The translations under genes were made by a program, and so were the position numbers. A stretch of DNA of 64,000 nt, taken from contig NZ_JBLUWW010000001.1 of NCBI RefSeq assembly GCF_048323655.1, forward strand, positions 186,001-250,000, given 5' to 3'. The notes under the pieces are model-generated. The model ran no database searches. It saw only the letters and a list, made by a program, of their open reading frames with translations, and was not told the origin of the DNA. The DNA comes from Salinimicrobium soli (GTDB taxonomy: Bacteria > Bacteroidota > Bacteroidia > Flavobacteriales > Flavobacteriaceae). Position 1 is the first letter of the stretch. Each line of letters starts with the position of its first letter. Of the stretch, positions 16,691 through 26,584 are shown piece after piece.

Positions 16691-17350
16691 TTGGAAGCTA
16701 TAGAAAGAAGTGCGGTTTCACAAGATTGGATCACCATCCTGCTACTATTGGCTTTCGTGTTGATCGTGGTGGCAAAAATGGCTTTTTCCCAGCGCTTTTC
16801 CCATTTTGTCATGCTGTTTGCCACAGATAAGTACCTGCTGCTAAAAGGTAAGGACCCGAACATTTTTCATCCCTTCAATATCCTGCTGTTCACGGTCAAT
16901 GTTATCTCTGCCGGACTTTTCATTTTTATCTTTTTCAATGCACTTTCCGCAGCTTCGGGTGACAGGTCACAGATCTTATTCCTGCGAATTGTTACAGCCT
17001 ATGCTGCTTTTATACTTCTGAAATTTTCCCTGGAGAAGATCATAGCCAACATAATAGCTGTTGATGACAAGATCAACTACTATCTTTTCTATAAATTAAG
17101 CTATAGGAACTTTATGGCTTTGATTCTTTTGCCAGTTTGCATTACTTTTGTGTACGTCTGGCAACCTTCCCTACTGGCCCTGTACGTCGTTCTTGGTATA
17201 ATTCTACTAATGAACATGATAACGCTCGCAAGCGTTTATCAGAAAAATCAGCAATACATTTTGAACCATTGGTTCTATTTTATTTTGTATCTTTGCGCAC
17301 TCGAAATTGGACCTTATTTTATTTTATATAAGCTAATTACAAAGCTGTAA
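16691..17350 (+). CDS. DUF4271 integral membrane protein
   Basis: 219 residues from a TTG start (L/MEAIERSAVSQDW), chosen because the promoter lies at 16668-16675 and the ATG at 16562 would sit inside the divergent glycosyltransferase gene. About six hydrophobic segments are visible, for example ITILLLLAFVLIVVAKMAF and ILLFTVNVISAGLFIFIFF. The function is unknown. It is followed after 20 bases by the uroporphyrinogen-III synthase gene, a pairing that hints at a role tied to haem synthesis or its membrane use (inference). Confidence 0.82.
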   Translation: MEAIERSAVSQDWITILLLLAFVLIVVAKMAFSQRFSHFVMLFATDKYLLLKGKDPNIFHPFNILLFTVNVISAGLFIFIFFNALSAASGDRSQILFLRIVTAYAAFILLKFSLEKIIANIIAVDDKINYYLFYKLSYRNFMALILLPVCITFVYVWQPSLLALYVVLGIILLMNMITLASVYQKNQQYILNHWFYFILYLCALEIGPYFILYKLITKL

Positions 17351-17370
17351 GGCGAATTAAAGAAAAGTAT

Positions 17371-18123
17371 ATGAAAGTGAAAACAATTTTGGTTTCTCAG
17401 CCCGAACCGAAGGTTGAAAATTCCCCTTATTTTGATCTTGAAGAAAAACAAAAAGTCAAGATTGACTTCATTCCTTTTATTCATGTCGAAGGTGTTTCTT
17501 CGAAGGATGTGAGACAACAAAAAGTTGACCTTTCCCAATACACTGCTATTATCCTTACAAGTCGTAATTCAGTAGACCATTTCTTCAGAATTGCTGAAGA
17601 AATGAGATATAAAGTGCCTGACACTTTGAAGTATTTTTGCCAAAGTGAAGCAGTAGCCTATTACCTACAGAAGTATGTAGTGTACCGAAAAAGAAAGATC
17701 TATGTTGGAAAAAGGACTTTTGCAGAACTTTCTCCACTTATCAAGAAATATAAGAATGAAAAATTCTTACTTCCTTCTTCAGATATGCTGAAGCCGGATG
17801 TCCCTAAAACATTGAACAAACTGGGAGTGGACTGGAAAAAGGCAGTTTTCTATAAAACTGTGGTCAGTGATCTATCCCACCTAAGAGAAGTATTTTATGA
17901 CGTATTGGTTTTCTTTAGCCCCAGCGGAATCAAATCTCTGTTTGAGAACTTCCCTGACTTCAAACAAAATGACACAAAAATCGCTGTATTTGGAAATACC
18001 ACGGTTAAGGCAGCAAAAGAACACGGCCTGACTGTGAACATTCAGGCTCCAACGCCCGAAACTCCTTCCATGACAATGGCACTTGAAAAATATATTAAGG
18101 AGCAGAACAAAAAACCACATTAA
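17371..18123 (+). CDS. hemD: Uroporphyrinogen-III synthase
   Basis: 250 residues matching the two-lobed HemD fold, which closes and inverts ring D of the tetrapyrrole. Typical landmarks are TAIILTSRNSVDHFF in the first lobe, the linker near YVVYRKRKIYVGKRTF, and DVLVFFSPSGIKSLF then AVFGNTTVKAAKEHG in the second lobe. The family is poorly conserved, so the call rests on motif order and length. Second gene after DUF4271. Confidence 0.88.
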   Translation: MKVKTILVSQPEPKVENSPYFDLEEKQKVKIDFIPFIHVEGVSSKDVRQQKVDLSQYTAIILTSRNSVDHFFRIAEEMRYKVPDTLKYFCQSEAVAYYLQKYVVYRKRKIYVGKRTFAELSPLIKKYKNEKFLLPSSDMLKPDVPKTLNKLGVDWKKAVFYKTVVSDLSHLREVFYDVLVFFSPSGIKSLFENFPDFKQNDTKIAVFGNTTVKAAKEHGLTVNIQAPTPETPSMTMALEKYIKEQNKKPH

Positions 18124-18144
18124 ATTAGGTTCTCCTTTTAAAGT

Positions 18145-18171
18145 AAAAAAGCCGGCAATTGCCGGCTTTTT
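18145..18171. terminator. Bidirectional terminator between hemD and pckA
   Basis: AAAAAAGCCGGC, AATT and GCCGGCTTTTT form a perfect palindrome with A- and T-runs on both sides. It serves hemD on the plus strand and pckA on the minus strand. Confidence 0.92.
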
Positions 18172-18194
18172 CATTCTATCAACTTTAATCTAAA

Positions 18195-19796
18195 TTATGA
18201 AGCAGTAGGCGCACCAGACATTATCTCGTCATTTGCCTGCTTTTCAAACTTCGCGAAATTCCTCTGGAAGGAATCGGCAAGTGTTTGAGCCTTCTTATCG
18301 TAAGCTTCTTTGTCTTTCCAGGTGTTTCGTGGATTTAGCACTTCTGAAGGTACATTTTCACATTCCACCGGCATAGCCAATCCAAAGATCGGGTGGTTCT
18401 GGAATTCAACGTTATCCAATTTGCCTTCAAGAGCAGAAGATATCATCTCACGAGTATACCTCAATTTCATTCTTGAACCAACTCCGTAAGGACCACCGGT
18501 CCAGCCAGTGTTGACCAGCCAAACATTCACATTATTTTCTTTCATCTTGGCACTCAACATCTCGGCATATTTTGTTGGGTGAAGCGGCATGAATGGAGCA
18601 CCAAAACAAGCTGAAAAACTTGGAACCGGCTCATCTACTCCGGCTTCAGTACCCGCAACCTTGGCAGTATACCCACTTATAAAGTGGTAAGCAGCCTGGC
18701 CGGGAGTAAGTTTACTGATTGGAGGCAAAACCCCAAAAGCATCAGCGGTAAGGAAGAATATATTCTTCGGATTTTCTCCTATGGATGGATTCTGAATATT
18801 GTCAATATGATAAATAGGATAACTCACCCTTGTATTTTGAGTGATGTCGGTGTTGCTGAAATCAACATCTCCATTCTCGTCAAGGATCACATTCTCAAGA
18901 ATTGCTCCGGGTTTAATAGCTCTAAAAATATCCGGTTCGTTCTCTTCTGTAAGGTTAATAACTTTAGCGTAGCATCCACCTTCAAAATTGAAAACGCGAT
19001 TCTCTTTTGTCCAGCCATGTTCATCATCACCAATTAATTTTCTTTCAGGATCTGCAGAAAGAGTGGTTTTTCCTGTTCCGGAAAGTCCAAAAAAGATGGC
19101 AGTATCATTGTCATCTCCCACGTTTGCCGAACAGTGCATCGGCAAAGTATTTTTATCTACCGGTAGTATAAAGTTAAGCGCAGAGAAGATCCCTTTTTTG
19201 ATCTCTCCGGTATAACCGGTTCCTCCAATAAGTGCTATCTTTTTAGTGAAGTTAAGTATTGCGAAATTATCCTGACGGGTTCCGTCTACTTCCGGATCTG
19301 CCTTGAATCCCGGGGCGTTCACCACGAGCCAGTCTTCCTTGAAATTTTTTAGTTCTTCTTGGTTTGGACGAAGGAACATATTGTATGCGAAAAGATTGGA
19401 CCATGGATATTCATTGATGACCCTGATGTTCAATCTGTATTTTTCATCGGCACAGGCATAAGAATCCCTGGCAAAAACCTCTTTTCCCGATAGGTAATCC
19501 ACGACTTTTTCATAAAGAGCATCAAATTTTTCAGGATCAAAAGGAATATTAATATCTCCCCACCACACTTTATCTTTTGTGATATTATCCTTTACAATGA
19601 AACGGTCTTTAGGAGAGCGTCCGGTAAATTCACCCGTGTTAACAGCAAGAGCTCCTGAAGAAGCTTCAACCCCCTGCCCTTTTTCAATAGTGATGTCATG
19701 TAGCTCTTCTGGAGACAACTGGTATTGAACCTCAGCGTTTCTAATGCCATATTTTTCCAGCGCAATCGTTTTCGTAATTTGTTTTTTAGCCAACAT
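18195..19796 (-). CDS. pckA: Phosphoenolpyruvate carboxykinase (ATP)
   Basis: 533 residues, the normal length. It converts oxaloacetate and ATP to phosphoenolpyruvate and CO2 at the start of gluconeogenesis. The kinase-1a P-loop GLSGTGKTTLSADP is followed by LIGDDEHGW, with the metal-binding Asp of kinase-2, and FNFEGGCYAK; all are ATP-type PCK signatures. Single gene with its own promoter and a shared terminator. Confidence 0.98.
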   Translation of the reverse strand: MLAKKQITKTIALEKYGIRNAEVQYQLSPEELHDITIEKGQGVEASSGALAVNTGEFTGRSPKDRFIVKDNITKDKVWWGDINIPFDPEKFDALYEKVVDYLSGKEVFARDSYACADEKYRLNIRVINEYPWSNLFAYNMFLRPNQEELKNFKEDWLVVNAPGFKADPEVDGTRQDNFAILNFTKKIALIGGTGYTGEIKKGIFSALNFILPVDKNTLPMHCSANVGDDNDTAIFFGLSGTGKTTLSADPERKLIGDDEHGWTKENRVFNFEGGCYAKVINLTEENEPDIFRAIKPGAILENVILDENGDVDFSNTDITQNTRVSYPIYHIDNIQNPSIGENPKNIFFLTADAFGVLPPISKLTPGQAAYHFISGYTAKVAGTEAGVDEPVPSFSACFGAPFMPLHPTKYAEMLSAKMKENNVNVWLVNTGWTGGPYGVGSRMKLRYTREMISSALEGKLDNVEFQNHPIFGLAMPVECENVPSEVLNPRNTWKDKEAYDKKAQTLADSFQRNFAKFEKQANDEIMSGAPTAS

Positions 19797-19830
19797 AAAA
19801 TAATTAGTTGTGTGTTTATCTTTAGGGGAA

Positions 19831-19838
19831 CAAAAGTA
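19831..19838 (-). promoter_or_regulatory. -7 element of pckA
   Basis: TACTTTTG on the minus strand, 34 bases before the pckA start. Confidence 0.55.
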
Positions 19839-19875
19839 GAAAAACTTAGAAAGAAACAGCGGGAGAGGATTTCTT

Positions 19876-20265
19876 TTATTTATTTTTTAACTTAATAAAG
19901 CTGATTAACAGGACAATCCATGCGATTATTATCAAACTTCCGCCTATTGGAGTAATAAATCCGATAGTCCTGAAATCAAATGATGTAAGAGAATTCGTCG
20001 CCAGAAAATAAATCGATCCGGAAAAAAGGATCACTCCCACCACTGTTAAATAGAAACAGATTTTTTTAACTTTTTCCGATGTCACAGGAATTCCGCCCAA
20101 AAACAGCAGAAATAAAGCGCTGTACATCTGGTATTTAACCCCGGTTTCAAAAGTCAGAATTGCATCAGCAGTTAGCAGGCTTTTTAATCCATGGGTGGCA
20201 AATGCCCCCAAAATAATAGCGATCAAACCAAACAAAGCCCCTGAAATTAATACTTTCCTGTCCAT
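19876..20265 (-). CDS. DUF423 membrane protein
   Basis: 129 residues from Met 20265 (MDRKVLISGALFG). The longer frame from 20322 adds a poorly coding stretch. Four hydrophobic segments are present, and the glycine-rich GALFGLIAIILGAFATHGLK start is typical of the family, which is widespread and of unknown function. Divergent from the saccharopine dehydrogenase gene. Confidence 0.85.
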   Translation of the reverse strand: MDRKVLISGALFGLIAIILGAFATHGLKSLLTADAILTFETGVKYQMYSALFLLFLGGIPVTSEKVKKICFYLTVVGVILFSGSIYFLATNSLTSFDFRTIGFITPIGGSLIIIAWIVLLISFIKLKNK

Positions 20266-20340
20266 ACTAAATTTTTTAAGACGCCTGCAATTAAGTACAT
20301 TCGTTATCCAAACAAACAACAAACTTACAACTTATCCTTT

Positions 20341-21714
20341 ATGCGAAAAATTCTAATTGTAGGCGCAGGAAAGTCTACAGCAGTTCTAATAGATTATCTA
20401 CTCAAAAAATCAACTTCAGAAAATCTCCAGCTGGTAATTGCCGACCTGGTCCTTGAAAATGCCACTAAAATAGCCAATGGTCATCCCAATGCAAAACCGG
20501 TAGCTCTTGATATCTTCAATAAAGAGCAAAGACAGGCAGCGGTTAAAGATGCTGACATTGTGATCTCTATGCTCCCTGCAAGGTTCCACGTAGAAGTGGC
20601 AAAAGACTGCGTGCAGTTCGGAAAGAACATGGTGACAGCTTCCTATATCAGCGAAGAAATGGAGCAGCTCGATGATGAAGTGAAAGAAAAAGGCCTGGTA
20701 TTCATGAATGAAATTGGGGTAGATCCAGGAATAGATCACATGAGCGCGATGCAGGTGATTGACCGCATCAGGGAAGAAGGCGGGAAAATGCTCCTTTTTG
20801 AATCCTTTACCGGTGGACTTGTGGCTCCCGAAAGCGACACCAACCTCTGGAACTACAAATTCACCTGGAATCCTCGAAATGTGGTAGTAGCAGGACAGGG
20901 CGGAGTTGCAAAATTCCTTCAGGAAGGAAAATTCAAATACATCCCATACAACCGCCTTTTTAGAAGGACAGAATTCATTGAGGTCAAAGACTATGGGAAA
21001 TTTGAGGTGTACGCCAACAGAAACTCACTGAAGTATAAAAGCATCTATGGACTGGATGATGTTTTAACCCTTTACAGGGGAACCATCAGGAGAGTAGGCT
21101 TCAGCAGGGCCTGGAACATGTTCGTTCAATTAGGGATGACAGATGACAGTTATACCATGGAGAATTCCGAAGAGATGAGCTACCGCGATTTTGTGAATTC
21201 ATTTCTTCCGTATTCCACAACAGATTCCGTAGAACTTAAGGTAAGACATAACCTGAAGATCGATCAGGATGATATTATGTGGGATAAATTGCTTGAGCTT
21301 GACATTTTTAATCCGGACAAAAAAGTTGGACTCAAAAATGCGACGCCGGCAGAGATCCTTCAGAAGATATTATTGGACAAATGGCACCTGGCTCCCGAAG
21401 ACAAAGATATGATCGTGATGTACCACAAGTTTGGTTACGAGATCAACGGGGAGAAAAAACAAATAGATGCCACTATGGTGAATATTGGAAAAGACCAACA
21501 GGAAACGGCCATGGCAAGAACAGTGGGTCTTCCCGTGGCTATTGCCGCGCTCAAGATCCTGAACGGTACAATTACAACTCCGGGAGTACAGCTGCCAATT
21601 ACTAAGGAAGTATATGATCCAATTTTAAAGGAACTTGCCGAAAATGGAATTGTTTTCCGGGAAGAAGAGAAGGAATATATGGGTTACAACCCTTACGGGG
21701 AAGTAGGAAGTTAA
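20341..21714 (+). CDS. Saccharopine dehydrogenase family protein
   Basis: 457 residues. ILIVGAGKSTAVLIDYLL is the NAD(P)-binding motif at the very N-terminus. NEIGVDPGIDHMSAM and GTIRRVGFSRAWN match saccharopine reductase-type enzymes, which act between alpha-aminoadipate semialdehyde/glutamate and saccharopine. With gcdH at 0.65 kb the likely use is lysine breakdown through saccharopine (inference), although carboxynorspermidine-type relatives exist. Full length, single gene. Confidence 0.85.
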   Translation: MRKILIVGAGKSTAVLIDYLLKKSTSENLQLVIADLVLENATKIANGHPNAKPVALDIFNKEQRQAAVKDADIVISMLPARFHVEVAKDCVQFGKNMVTASYISEEMEQLDDEVKEKGLVFMNEIGVDPGIDHMSAMQVIDRIREEGGKMLLFESFTGGLVAPESDTNLWNYKFTWNPRNVVVAGQGGVAKFLQEGKFKYIPYNRLFRRTEFIEVKDYGKFEVYANRNSLKYKSIYGLDDVLTLYRGTIRRVGFSRAWNMFVQLGMTDDSYTMENSEEMSYRDFVNSFLPYSTTDSVELKVRHNLKIDQDDIMWDKLLELDIFNPDKKVGLKNATPAEILQKILLDKWHLAPEDKDMIVMYHKFGYEINGEKKQIDATMVNIGKDQQETAMARTVGLPVAIAALKILNGTITTPGVQLPITKEVYDPILKELAENGIVFREEEKEYMGYNPYGEVGS

Positions 21715-21785
21715 GAAGAGGATTAGATCTTTATCAGGAGGGGATATGAGAAATGTCATTTTTTCACATCTTCTCCTGTTCTTTA

Positions 21786-21817
21786 TTTGGAACAATTCTA
21801 ATTAAGGTTTACATTTG
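21786..21817 (+). promoter_or_regulatory. Promoter of the 104-residue unknown gene
   Basis: TTTG (21786-21789), 20 bases, then TACATTTG (21810-21817): a near-perfect Bacteroidota promoter. The ATG at 21825 follows 7 bases later, so the message is almost leaderless. Confidence 0.75.
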
Positions 21818-21824
21818 CCCTGGA

Positions 21825-22139
21825 ATGAACCTGTTGTACAAATCATATTATTTCGCCTCCTACCAGTGTGACCTGGACCGATGCTTCTACATCGACTTTG
21901 GTCACAAGCAGGTAAAGCTCACCTTATGCCAGTTGCTATCTATACGGCAGAAGGTAAAAGCTATTGATCTCAGCTCTCATTTCGACAAGGATCTTAATTA
22001 CAACGGCATCGAAATTCTTACCCTTTGCAACCGGGAACACTTGTTTATCCTTGATACCCTTCAGATTATTGATCTAAAGCAACTGCTTAAAGCTACTTTT
22101 GGAGTACTGGAGCTGAATACCCTGGTTACCCAGCCTTAA
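21825..22139 (+). CDS. Conserved-looking protein of unknown function
   Basis: 104 residues from ATG 21825, chosen from the promoter position; an upstream in-frame ATG at 21753 precedes that promoter. Not confidently recognised. A pair of cysteines (YQCDLDRCFYIDFG) is followed by a short beta-rich stretch and leucine-rich helices, somewhat like small Bacteroidota proteins of the DUF6686 kind. No signal peptide or membrane segment. It lies between saccharopine dehydrogenase and ferritin, each with separate transcription. Confidence 0.6.
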   Translation: MNLLYKSYYFASYQCDLDRCFYIDFGHKQVKLTLCQLLSIRQKVKAIDLSSHFDKDLNYNGIEILTLCNREHLFILDTLQIIDLKQLLKATFGVLELNTLVTQP

Positions 22140-22230
22140 GATTTTCCTATCTTTAGATTGCCTCTAAATTTCACCGAAACAAGTGAAAAACACTTTCTTT
22201 TCCGTAATTTTAGAGGAAAACCGAAAAGAC

Positions 22231-22746
22231 ATGAAAGATATAGTTCGTCAAAAATTAGGAATTAACGTAGACATTATGGATATGCTCAACGAGCAGATAT
22301 CCAAAGAAGCACATTCTTCTGCGGCCTACCTGGCTATGGCTTCCTGGTGTGACCACAACGGACTCACCGGCAGCGCAGAATTCTTTTATAAGCAATCAAC
22401 CGAGGAAAGAGAACATATGCTGAAGATCTTCCGCTTTATAAATGAAAATGGAGGAACAGCTTATTCCCCCGAAGTAAATAACGTTTTGCACGACTTCAAT
22501 TCCCTGCAGGAGATCTTTGAATCTGCTCTTGACCAGGAAATAGCCATTACAAAATCTATCAACAATATTGTAGCTAAGTGCCGAAAAGTGCAGGATTTCG
22601 CTTCTGAACACTTCCTTCAATGGTTCGTTAATGAACAAATGGAAGAAGAGAACCAGATTCGCCGGATCCTTGAAATGTTCGATCTTATGGGTACCGATGG
22701 CATTGCTCTCAAGCTCATCGATGAACGTGTTAAACACGGAGAATAG
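22231..22746 (+). CDS. ftnA: Ferritin (non-haem, FtnA type)
   Basis: 171 residues from ATG 22231 (MKDIVRQKLG); the earlier in-frame start adds 16 residues foreign to the family. Four-helix-bundle iron store. Ferroxidase-site residues are visible as Glu in LNEQISKEAHSSAAYL, Glu and His in STEEREHMLK, and Glu in FVNEQMEEENQ. It oxidises and stores iron as a 24-mer in the cytoplasm. Followed directly by a terminator. Confidence 0.93.
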   Translation: MKDIVRQKLGINVDIMDMLNEQISKEAHSSAAYLAMASWCDHNGLTGSAEFFYKQSTEEREHMLKIFRFINENGGTAYSPEVNNVLHDFNSLQEIFESALDQEIAITKSINNIVAKCRKVQDFASEHFLQWFVNEQMEEENQIRRILEMFDLMGTDGIALKLIDERVKHGE

Positions 22747-22751
22747 AAACA

Positions 22752-22779
22752 AAAAAAGGCGCTAAAAAGCGCCTTTTTT
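22752..22779. terminator. Terminator between ferritin and the zinc peptidase
   Basis: AAAAAAGGCGCT, AAA and AGCGCCTTTTTT; A- and T-runs on both sides allow use from either direction. Confidence 0.9.
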
Positions 22780-22795
22780 AATATCTTATTTTCTC

Positions 22796-23482
22796 TTAGT
22801 CCCTTCCCATATAAATGCTGAGGAAATAAAGGAGTGTTGCCAAAGATCCCACTGCAGCTACCACATAGGTACGTGCAGCCCATTTAAGAGAATCTTCTGC
22901 AGCCTTATGTTCCTGCGAGTTCAGCATATTTGAAGACTCGAGCCAGACCAATGCTCTTTTACTGGCGTCATATTCTACCGGTAAGGTGATAAAACTGAAC
23001 AGAGTTCCCAGGGCAAACATGATAATTCCGATTAAAAGCACGGTGCTTCCCATAGCCGTAGTAGCCATTAACATTAGCCCACCAAAGATCACCCATTGGG
23101 AAAATCTTGAAGCGACACTTACCACCGGAACCAGTTGACTTCTCATCTTTAACCAGCTATAAGCCTTTGCATGCTGTACGGCGTGTCCGCATTCGTGTGC
23201 TGCAACAGCAGCTGCTGCCGCGTTACGCTGTGTATAAACAGCCTCACTCAGATTTATAGTCTTCTTTGCAGGGTTATAATGGTCTGTCAGCATTCCGGGA
23301 GTAGAAATGACCTTCACGTCATAGATCCCGTTATCCTGTAACATCTTTTCAGCGATCTCACGACCACTCATCCCATTTTGAAGGTGCACTTTTGAATAGT
23401 GCTTGAATTTGCTTTTTAGTTTATTGCTCACATACAGGCTCACAATAAAAATGAGAATGGCAATTAAATAATATCCCATCAT
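22796..23482 (-). CDS. Zinc metallopeptidase, YugP family
   Basis: 228 residues. An N-terminal transmembrane segment (MGYYLIAILIFIVSLYVS) is followed by a cytosol- or periplasm-facing region with the zinc motif AAHECGHAVQHA (HExxH type), then two or three further membrane segments. The family is a membrane-bound neutral zinc peptidase of unknown substrate. Single gene. Confidence 0.9.
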   Translation of the reverse strand: MMGYYLIAILIFIVSLYVSNKLKSKFKHYSKVHLQNGMSGREIAEKMLQDNGIYDVKVISTPGMLTDHYNPAKKTINLSEAVYTQRNAAAAAVAAHECGHAVQHAKAYSWLKMRSQLVPVVSVASRFSQWVIFGGLMLMATTAMGSTVLLIGIIMFALGTLFSFITLPVEYDASKRALVWLESSNMLNSQEHKAAEDSLKWAARTYVVAAVGSLATLLYFLSIYMGRD

Positions 23483-23602
23483 AGTTTCTTAGATTTTAAG
23501 GTGCTAATCTATAAACAAAAATCCAGCCAATTTTAATGAAGTATAACTTTCGGAAATTCTGTCATCCTTCTGCTGCTGCGGCTTAAGAAAGAACCCTGTT
23601 TC

Positions 23603-26434
23603 TTATCCTACAATATTAACGATCTTACCGGGCACAACTATGACTTTCTTTGGCTGCCTGCCATCAAGTTGCTGCTGAGTCTTTTCATTCTCCAAAACAG
23701 CCTTCTCGATCTCTTCTTTGCTCATATCCAGCGGAAGTTCTAGCATGAACCGCATCTTTCCGTTAAAAGAAATAGGGTACTGCTTGGTACTTTCTACCAG
23801 GTATTTCTCCTCATATACCGGATATTCTGCCATAGCCACCGAGCTGTCATGGCCTAGTTTCTGCCAAAGCTCTTCTGCAATATGAGGCGCATACGGCGCG
23901 ATTAGGACTGCCAGCGGCTCAAGAATATCTCTGGAATTGCATTTTTGAGCTGTCAGTTCATTGACACAGATCATGAAGGTACTTACTGAAGTATTAAAAC
24001 TGAAGTTCTCAATATCTTCGGTAACCTTTTTAATGGTCTTGTGCAGAGTCTTCAAAGAATCTGCGGAAGGCTTTTCGTCAGAAACTTCAAAGTCTTCTCC
24101 GTTTTGATACAACTTCCAAAGTTTTTTCAAGAAGCTGTGAACTCCGGTGATTCCGGCTGTATTCCAGGGTTTCGCCTGCTCCAGTGGTCCCAGGAACATT
24201 TCATACATTCTTAGGGTGTCTGCTCCAAAATTCTCACAGATGTCATCAGGATTCACCACGTTATACTTCGACTTGGACATCTTCTCAACTTCCCGGCCTA
24301 CTTTGTAACTGCCATCTTCTTCAGTAAGGAATTCAGCATCGGCAAACTCAGGACGCCATTTTTTAAAGCCTTCAATATCCAGTTCATCTGAAGCATTCAC
24401 CAAAGCCACATCTGCGTGGATAGGCTGCACAGATCTATCCCCGATCAAATTCTTGGAGACAAATTTGTTCTCCCCTTCCAGGCGATAAACAAAGGCACTG
24501 GTTCCAAGGATCATCCCCTGGTTGATCAGCTTTTTGAACGGCTCATCGACAGTAAGGAATCCACGGTCATAAAGGAATTTGGTCCAGAAGCGGGAATACA
24601 GCAGGTGTCCGGTCGCGTGCTCGCTTCCTCCAATATACAGGTCCACATTCTGCCAATATTGCTGGGCTTCTTCTGACACGAATTTTTCTTCATTACCCGC
24701 ATCCATATACCTGAACAGGTACCAGGAACTTCCGGCCCAGCCCGGCATAGTATTTAGTTCCAGTGGAAAAACAGTCTTGTGATCAATAGCTGAATTTTCC
24801 ACTACTTTATTCTTCTCAGTATCCCACGCCCATTCGGTAGCATTTCCTAATGGAGGCTCACCGGTTTCGGTAGGCAGGTATTTTTCAACTTCCGGAAGCC
24901 TTAACGGCAAATGCTCTTTTTCGATAATTTGCGGCATTCCGTTTACATAATAAACCGGGAACGGCTCTCCCCAATACCTCTGTCTGCTGAAAACAGCATC
25001 ACGCAGTCTGTAATTGGTCTTACCTTTTCCCTGTCCGATCTTTTCCAGTTCAAGAATCACACGGTTAAGTGCTTCTTTATATTCCAACCCGTCAAGAAAA
25101 TCGGAATTCGCGATCACTGTTCCTTCTTTCCCGGAAAAAGCTTCTTCAGAAATATCTACGTTGGAGAAAATGTTCCGTATGGGTAGATCAAAATGCTTTG
25201 CGAAATCATAGTCGCGTTGGTCTCCACAGGGTACAGCCATTACAGCTCCCGTTCCGTAGCCTGCCAACACATAATCCCCGATCCAGATCGGTACCGGTTC
25301 TTTAGTGAATGGATGTTCAGCATATGCCCCGGTAAAAACTCCGGAGATAGTCTTCACATCGGCCATACGTTCCCGTTCGCTGCGCTTTGCGGTAGCTTCA
25401 ATATAAGCGTCTACCTCAGCTTTGTGTTCGGCAGTAGTGATCTTTTGCACCAATTCGTGTTCTGGAGCAAGGGTCATAAAAGTTACCCCGAAAATGGTGT
25501 CAGGCCGCGTGGTGAACACATCTATCCAACTGTCCTTTTCACTTAACTCTGAATTCTGAACTTTGAACTTTACAGTCGCTCCCACCGATTTTCCAATCCA
25601 GTTGCGCTGACTCTCCTTCAAACTTTCTGTCCAGTCGATCTTCTCCAGTCCCTGCAGCAGCCTTTCAGCATAAGCCGAAATCCTCATACTCCACTGGGTC
25701 ATCTTTTTCCTGATCACCGGGTAGCCCCCTCTTTCGGAAACCCCATTGACTATTTCATCATTGGCCAGCACCGTTCCCAGTTGAGGGCACCAGTTCACTT
25801 CCGTTTCAGCAAGGTAAGTAAGTCGGTATTTAAGTAGTTGTTCCTGTTTTTCTTCCGCAGAAAATTTATTCCATGCTGTCGAAGTAAATTCCTCTACATC
25901 TTCATCATAGGCCGCATTTACTCCGGAATTTCCTTCCGCAGCAAAGATCTCCTCCAGTTCAGAAACAGGTCTGGCCTTATCGGCATCAACATCGTACCAA
26001 GAGTCAAAAAGTTGAATAAAGATCCACTGTGTCCACTGGTAATAATGAGGATCGCTGGTGCGCACCTCACGGCTCCAGTCGAAGGAAAACCCTATCTGGT
26101 CGAGCTGCTCACGATAGCGTTTGATGTTCTGCTCAGTGGTGAGAGCGGGATGCTGCCCGGTTTGAATAGCGTATTGCTCTGCGGGAAGGCCAAAACTATC
26201 ATAACCCTGAGGGTGCAGCACATTGAAACCTTTATGCCTTTTGAAACGGGCATAGATGTCGCTGGCAATATATCCCAGCGGGTGCCCCACGTGTAATCCC
26301 GCTCCCGAAGGGTAAGGAAACATGTCAAGCACGTAATATTTTGGTTTGTCAGAATGGTTATCAGCTTTAAAAGTCTGATTTTTGGCCCAATACTCCTGCC
26401 ACTTCTTTTCTATTTGATTGAAGTTGTATCGCAT
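23603..26434 (-). CDS. leuS: Leucyl-tRNA synthetase
   Basis: 943 residues. The HIGH motif reads PSGAGLHVGHPLGY and the KMSKS motif EKMSKSKYN. The central editing (CP1) domain is present with its TTRPDTIFGVTFM stretch. It charges tRNA-Leu and clears mischarged residues. Slightly longer than the E. coli enzyme, as expected for Bacteroidota. Single gene, divergent from ftsX. Confidence 0.98.
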   Translation of the reverse strand: MRYNFNQIEKKWQEYWAKNQTFKADNHSDKPKYYVLDMFPYPSGAGLHVGHPLGYIASDIYARFKRHKGFNVLHPQGYDSFGLPAEQYAIQTGQHPALTTEQNIKRYREQLDQIGFSFDWSREVRTSDPHYYQWTQWIFIQLFDSWYDVDADKARPVSELEEIFAAEGNSGVNAAYDEDVEEFTSTAWNKFSAEEKQEQLLKYRLTYLAETEVNWCPQLGTVLANDEIVNGVSERGGYPVIRKKMTQWSMRISAYAERLLQGLEKIDWTESLKESQRNWIGKSVGATVKFKVQNSELSEKDSWIDVFTTRPDTIFGVTFMTLAPEHELVQKITTAEHKAEVDAYIEATAKRSERERMADVKTISGVFTGAYAEHPFTKEPVPIWIGDYVLAGYGTGAVMAVPCGDQRDYDFAKHFDLPIRNIFSNVDISEEAFSGKEGTVIANSDFLDGLEYKEALNRVILELEKIGQGKGKTNYRLRDAVFSRQRYWGEPFPVYYVNGMPQIIEKEHLPLRLPEVEKYLPTETGEPPLGNATEWAWDTEKNKVVENSAIDHKTVFPLELNTMPGWAGSSWYLFRYMDAGNEEKFVSEEAQQYWQNVDLYIGGSEHATGHLLYSRFWTKFLYDRGFLTVDEPFKKLINQGMILGTSAFVYRLEGENKFVSKNLIGDRSVQPIHADVALVNASDELDIEGFKKWRPEFADAEFLTEEDGSYKVGREVEKMSKSKYNVVNPDDICENFGADTLRMYEMFLGPLEQAKPWNTAGITGVHSFLKKLWKLYQNGEDFEVSDEKPSADSLKTLHKTIKKVTEDIENFSFNTSVSTFMICVNELTAQKCNSRDILEPLAVLIAPYAPHIAEELWQKLGHDSSVAMAEYPVYEEKYLVESTKQYPISFNGKMRFMLELPLDMSKEEIEKAVLENEKTQQQLDGRQPKKVIVVPGKIVNIVG

Positions 26435-26485
26435 GTCAATTCAGCATCTCTAGATTAAAATTCCCAAAAAGGTCTTCGGAAAGGG

Positions 26486-26493
26486 CAAAAATA
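26486..26493 (-). promoter_or_regulatory. -7 element of leuS
   Basis: TATTTTTG on the minus strand, about 50 bases before the leuS start. Confidence 0.5.
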
Positions 26494-26584
26494 CGTTTAA
26501 TGTACGAAAGTGAAAAGTTTGGGCGTTTTAAAGAATAGGAATGATTACTTTCTTATTTTTACACAAATTTACCAACCTGCACGT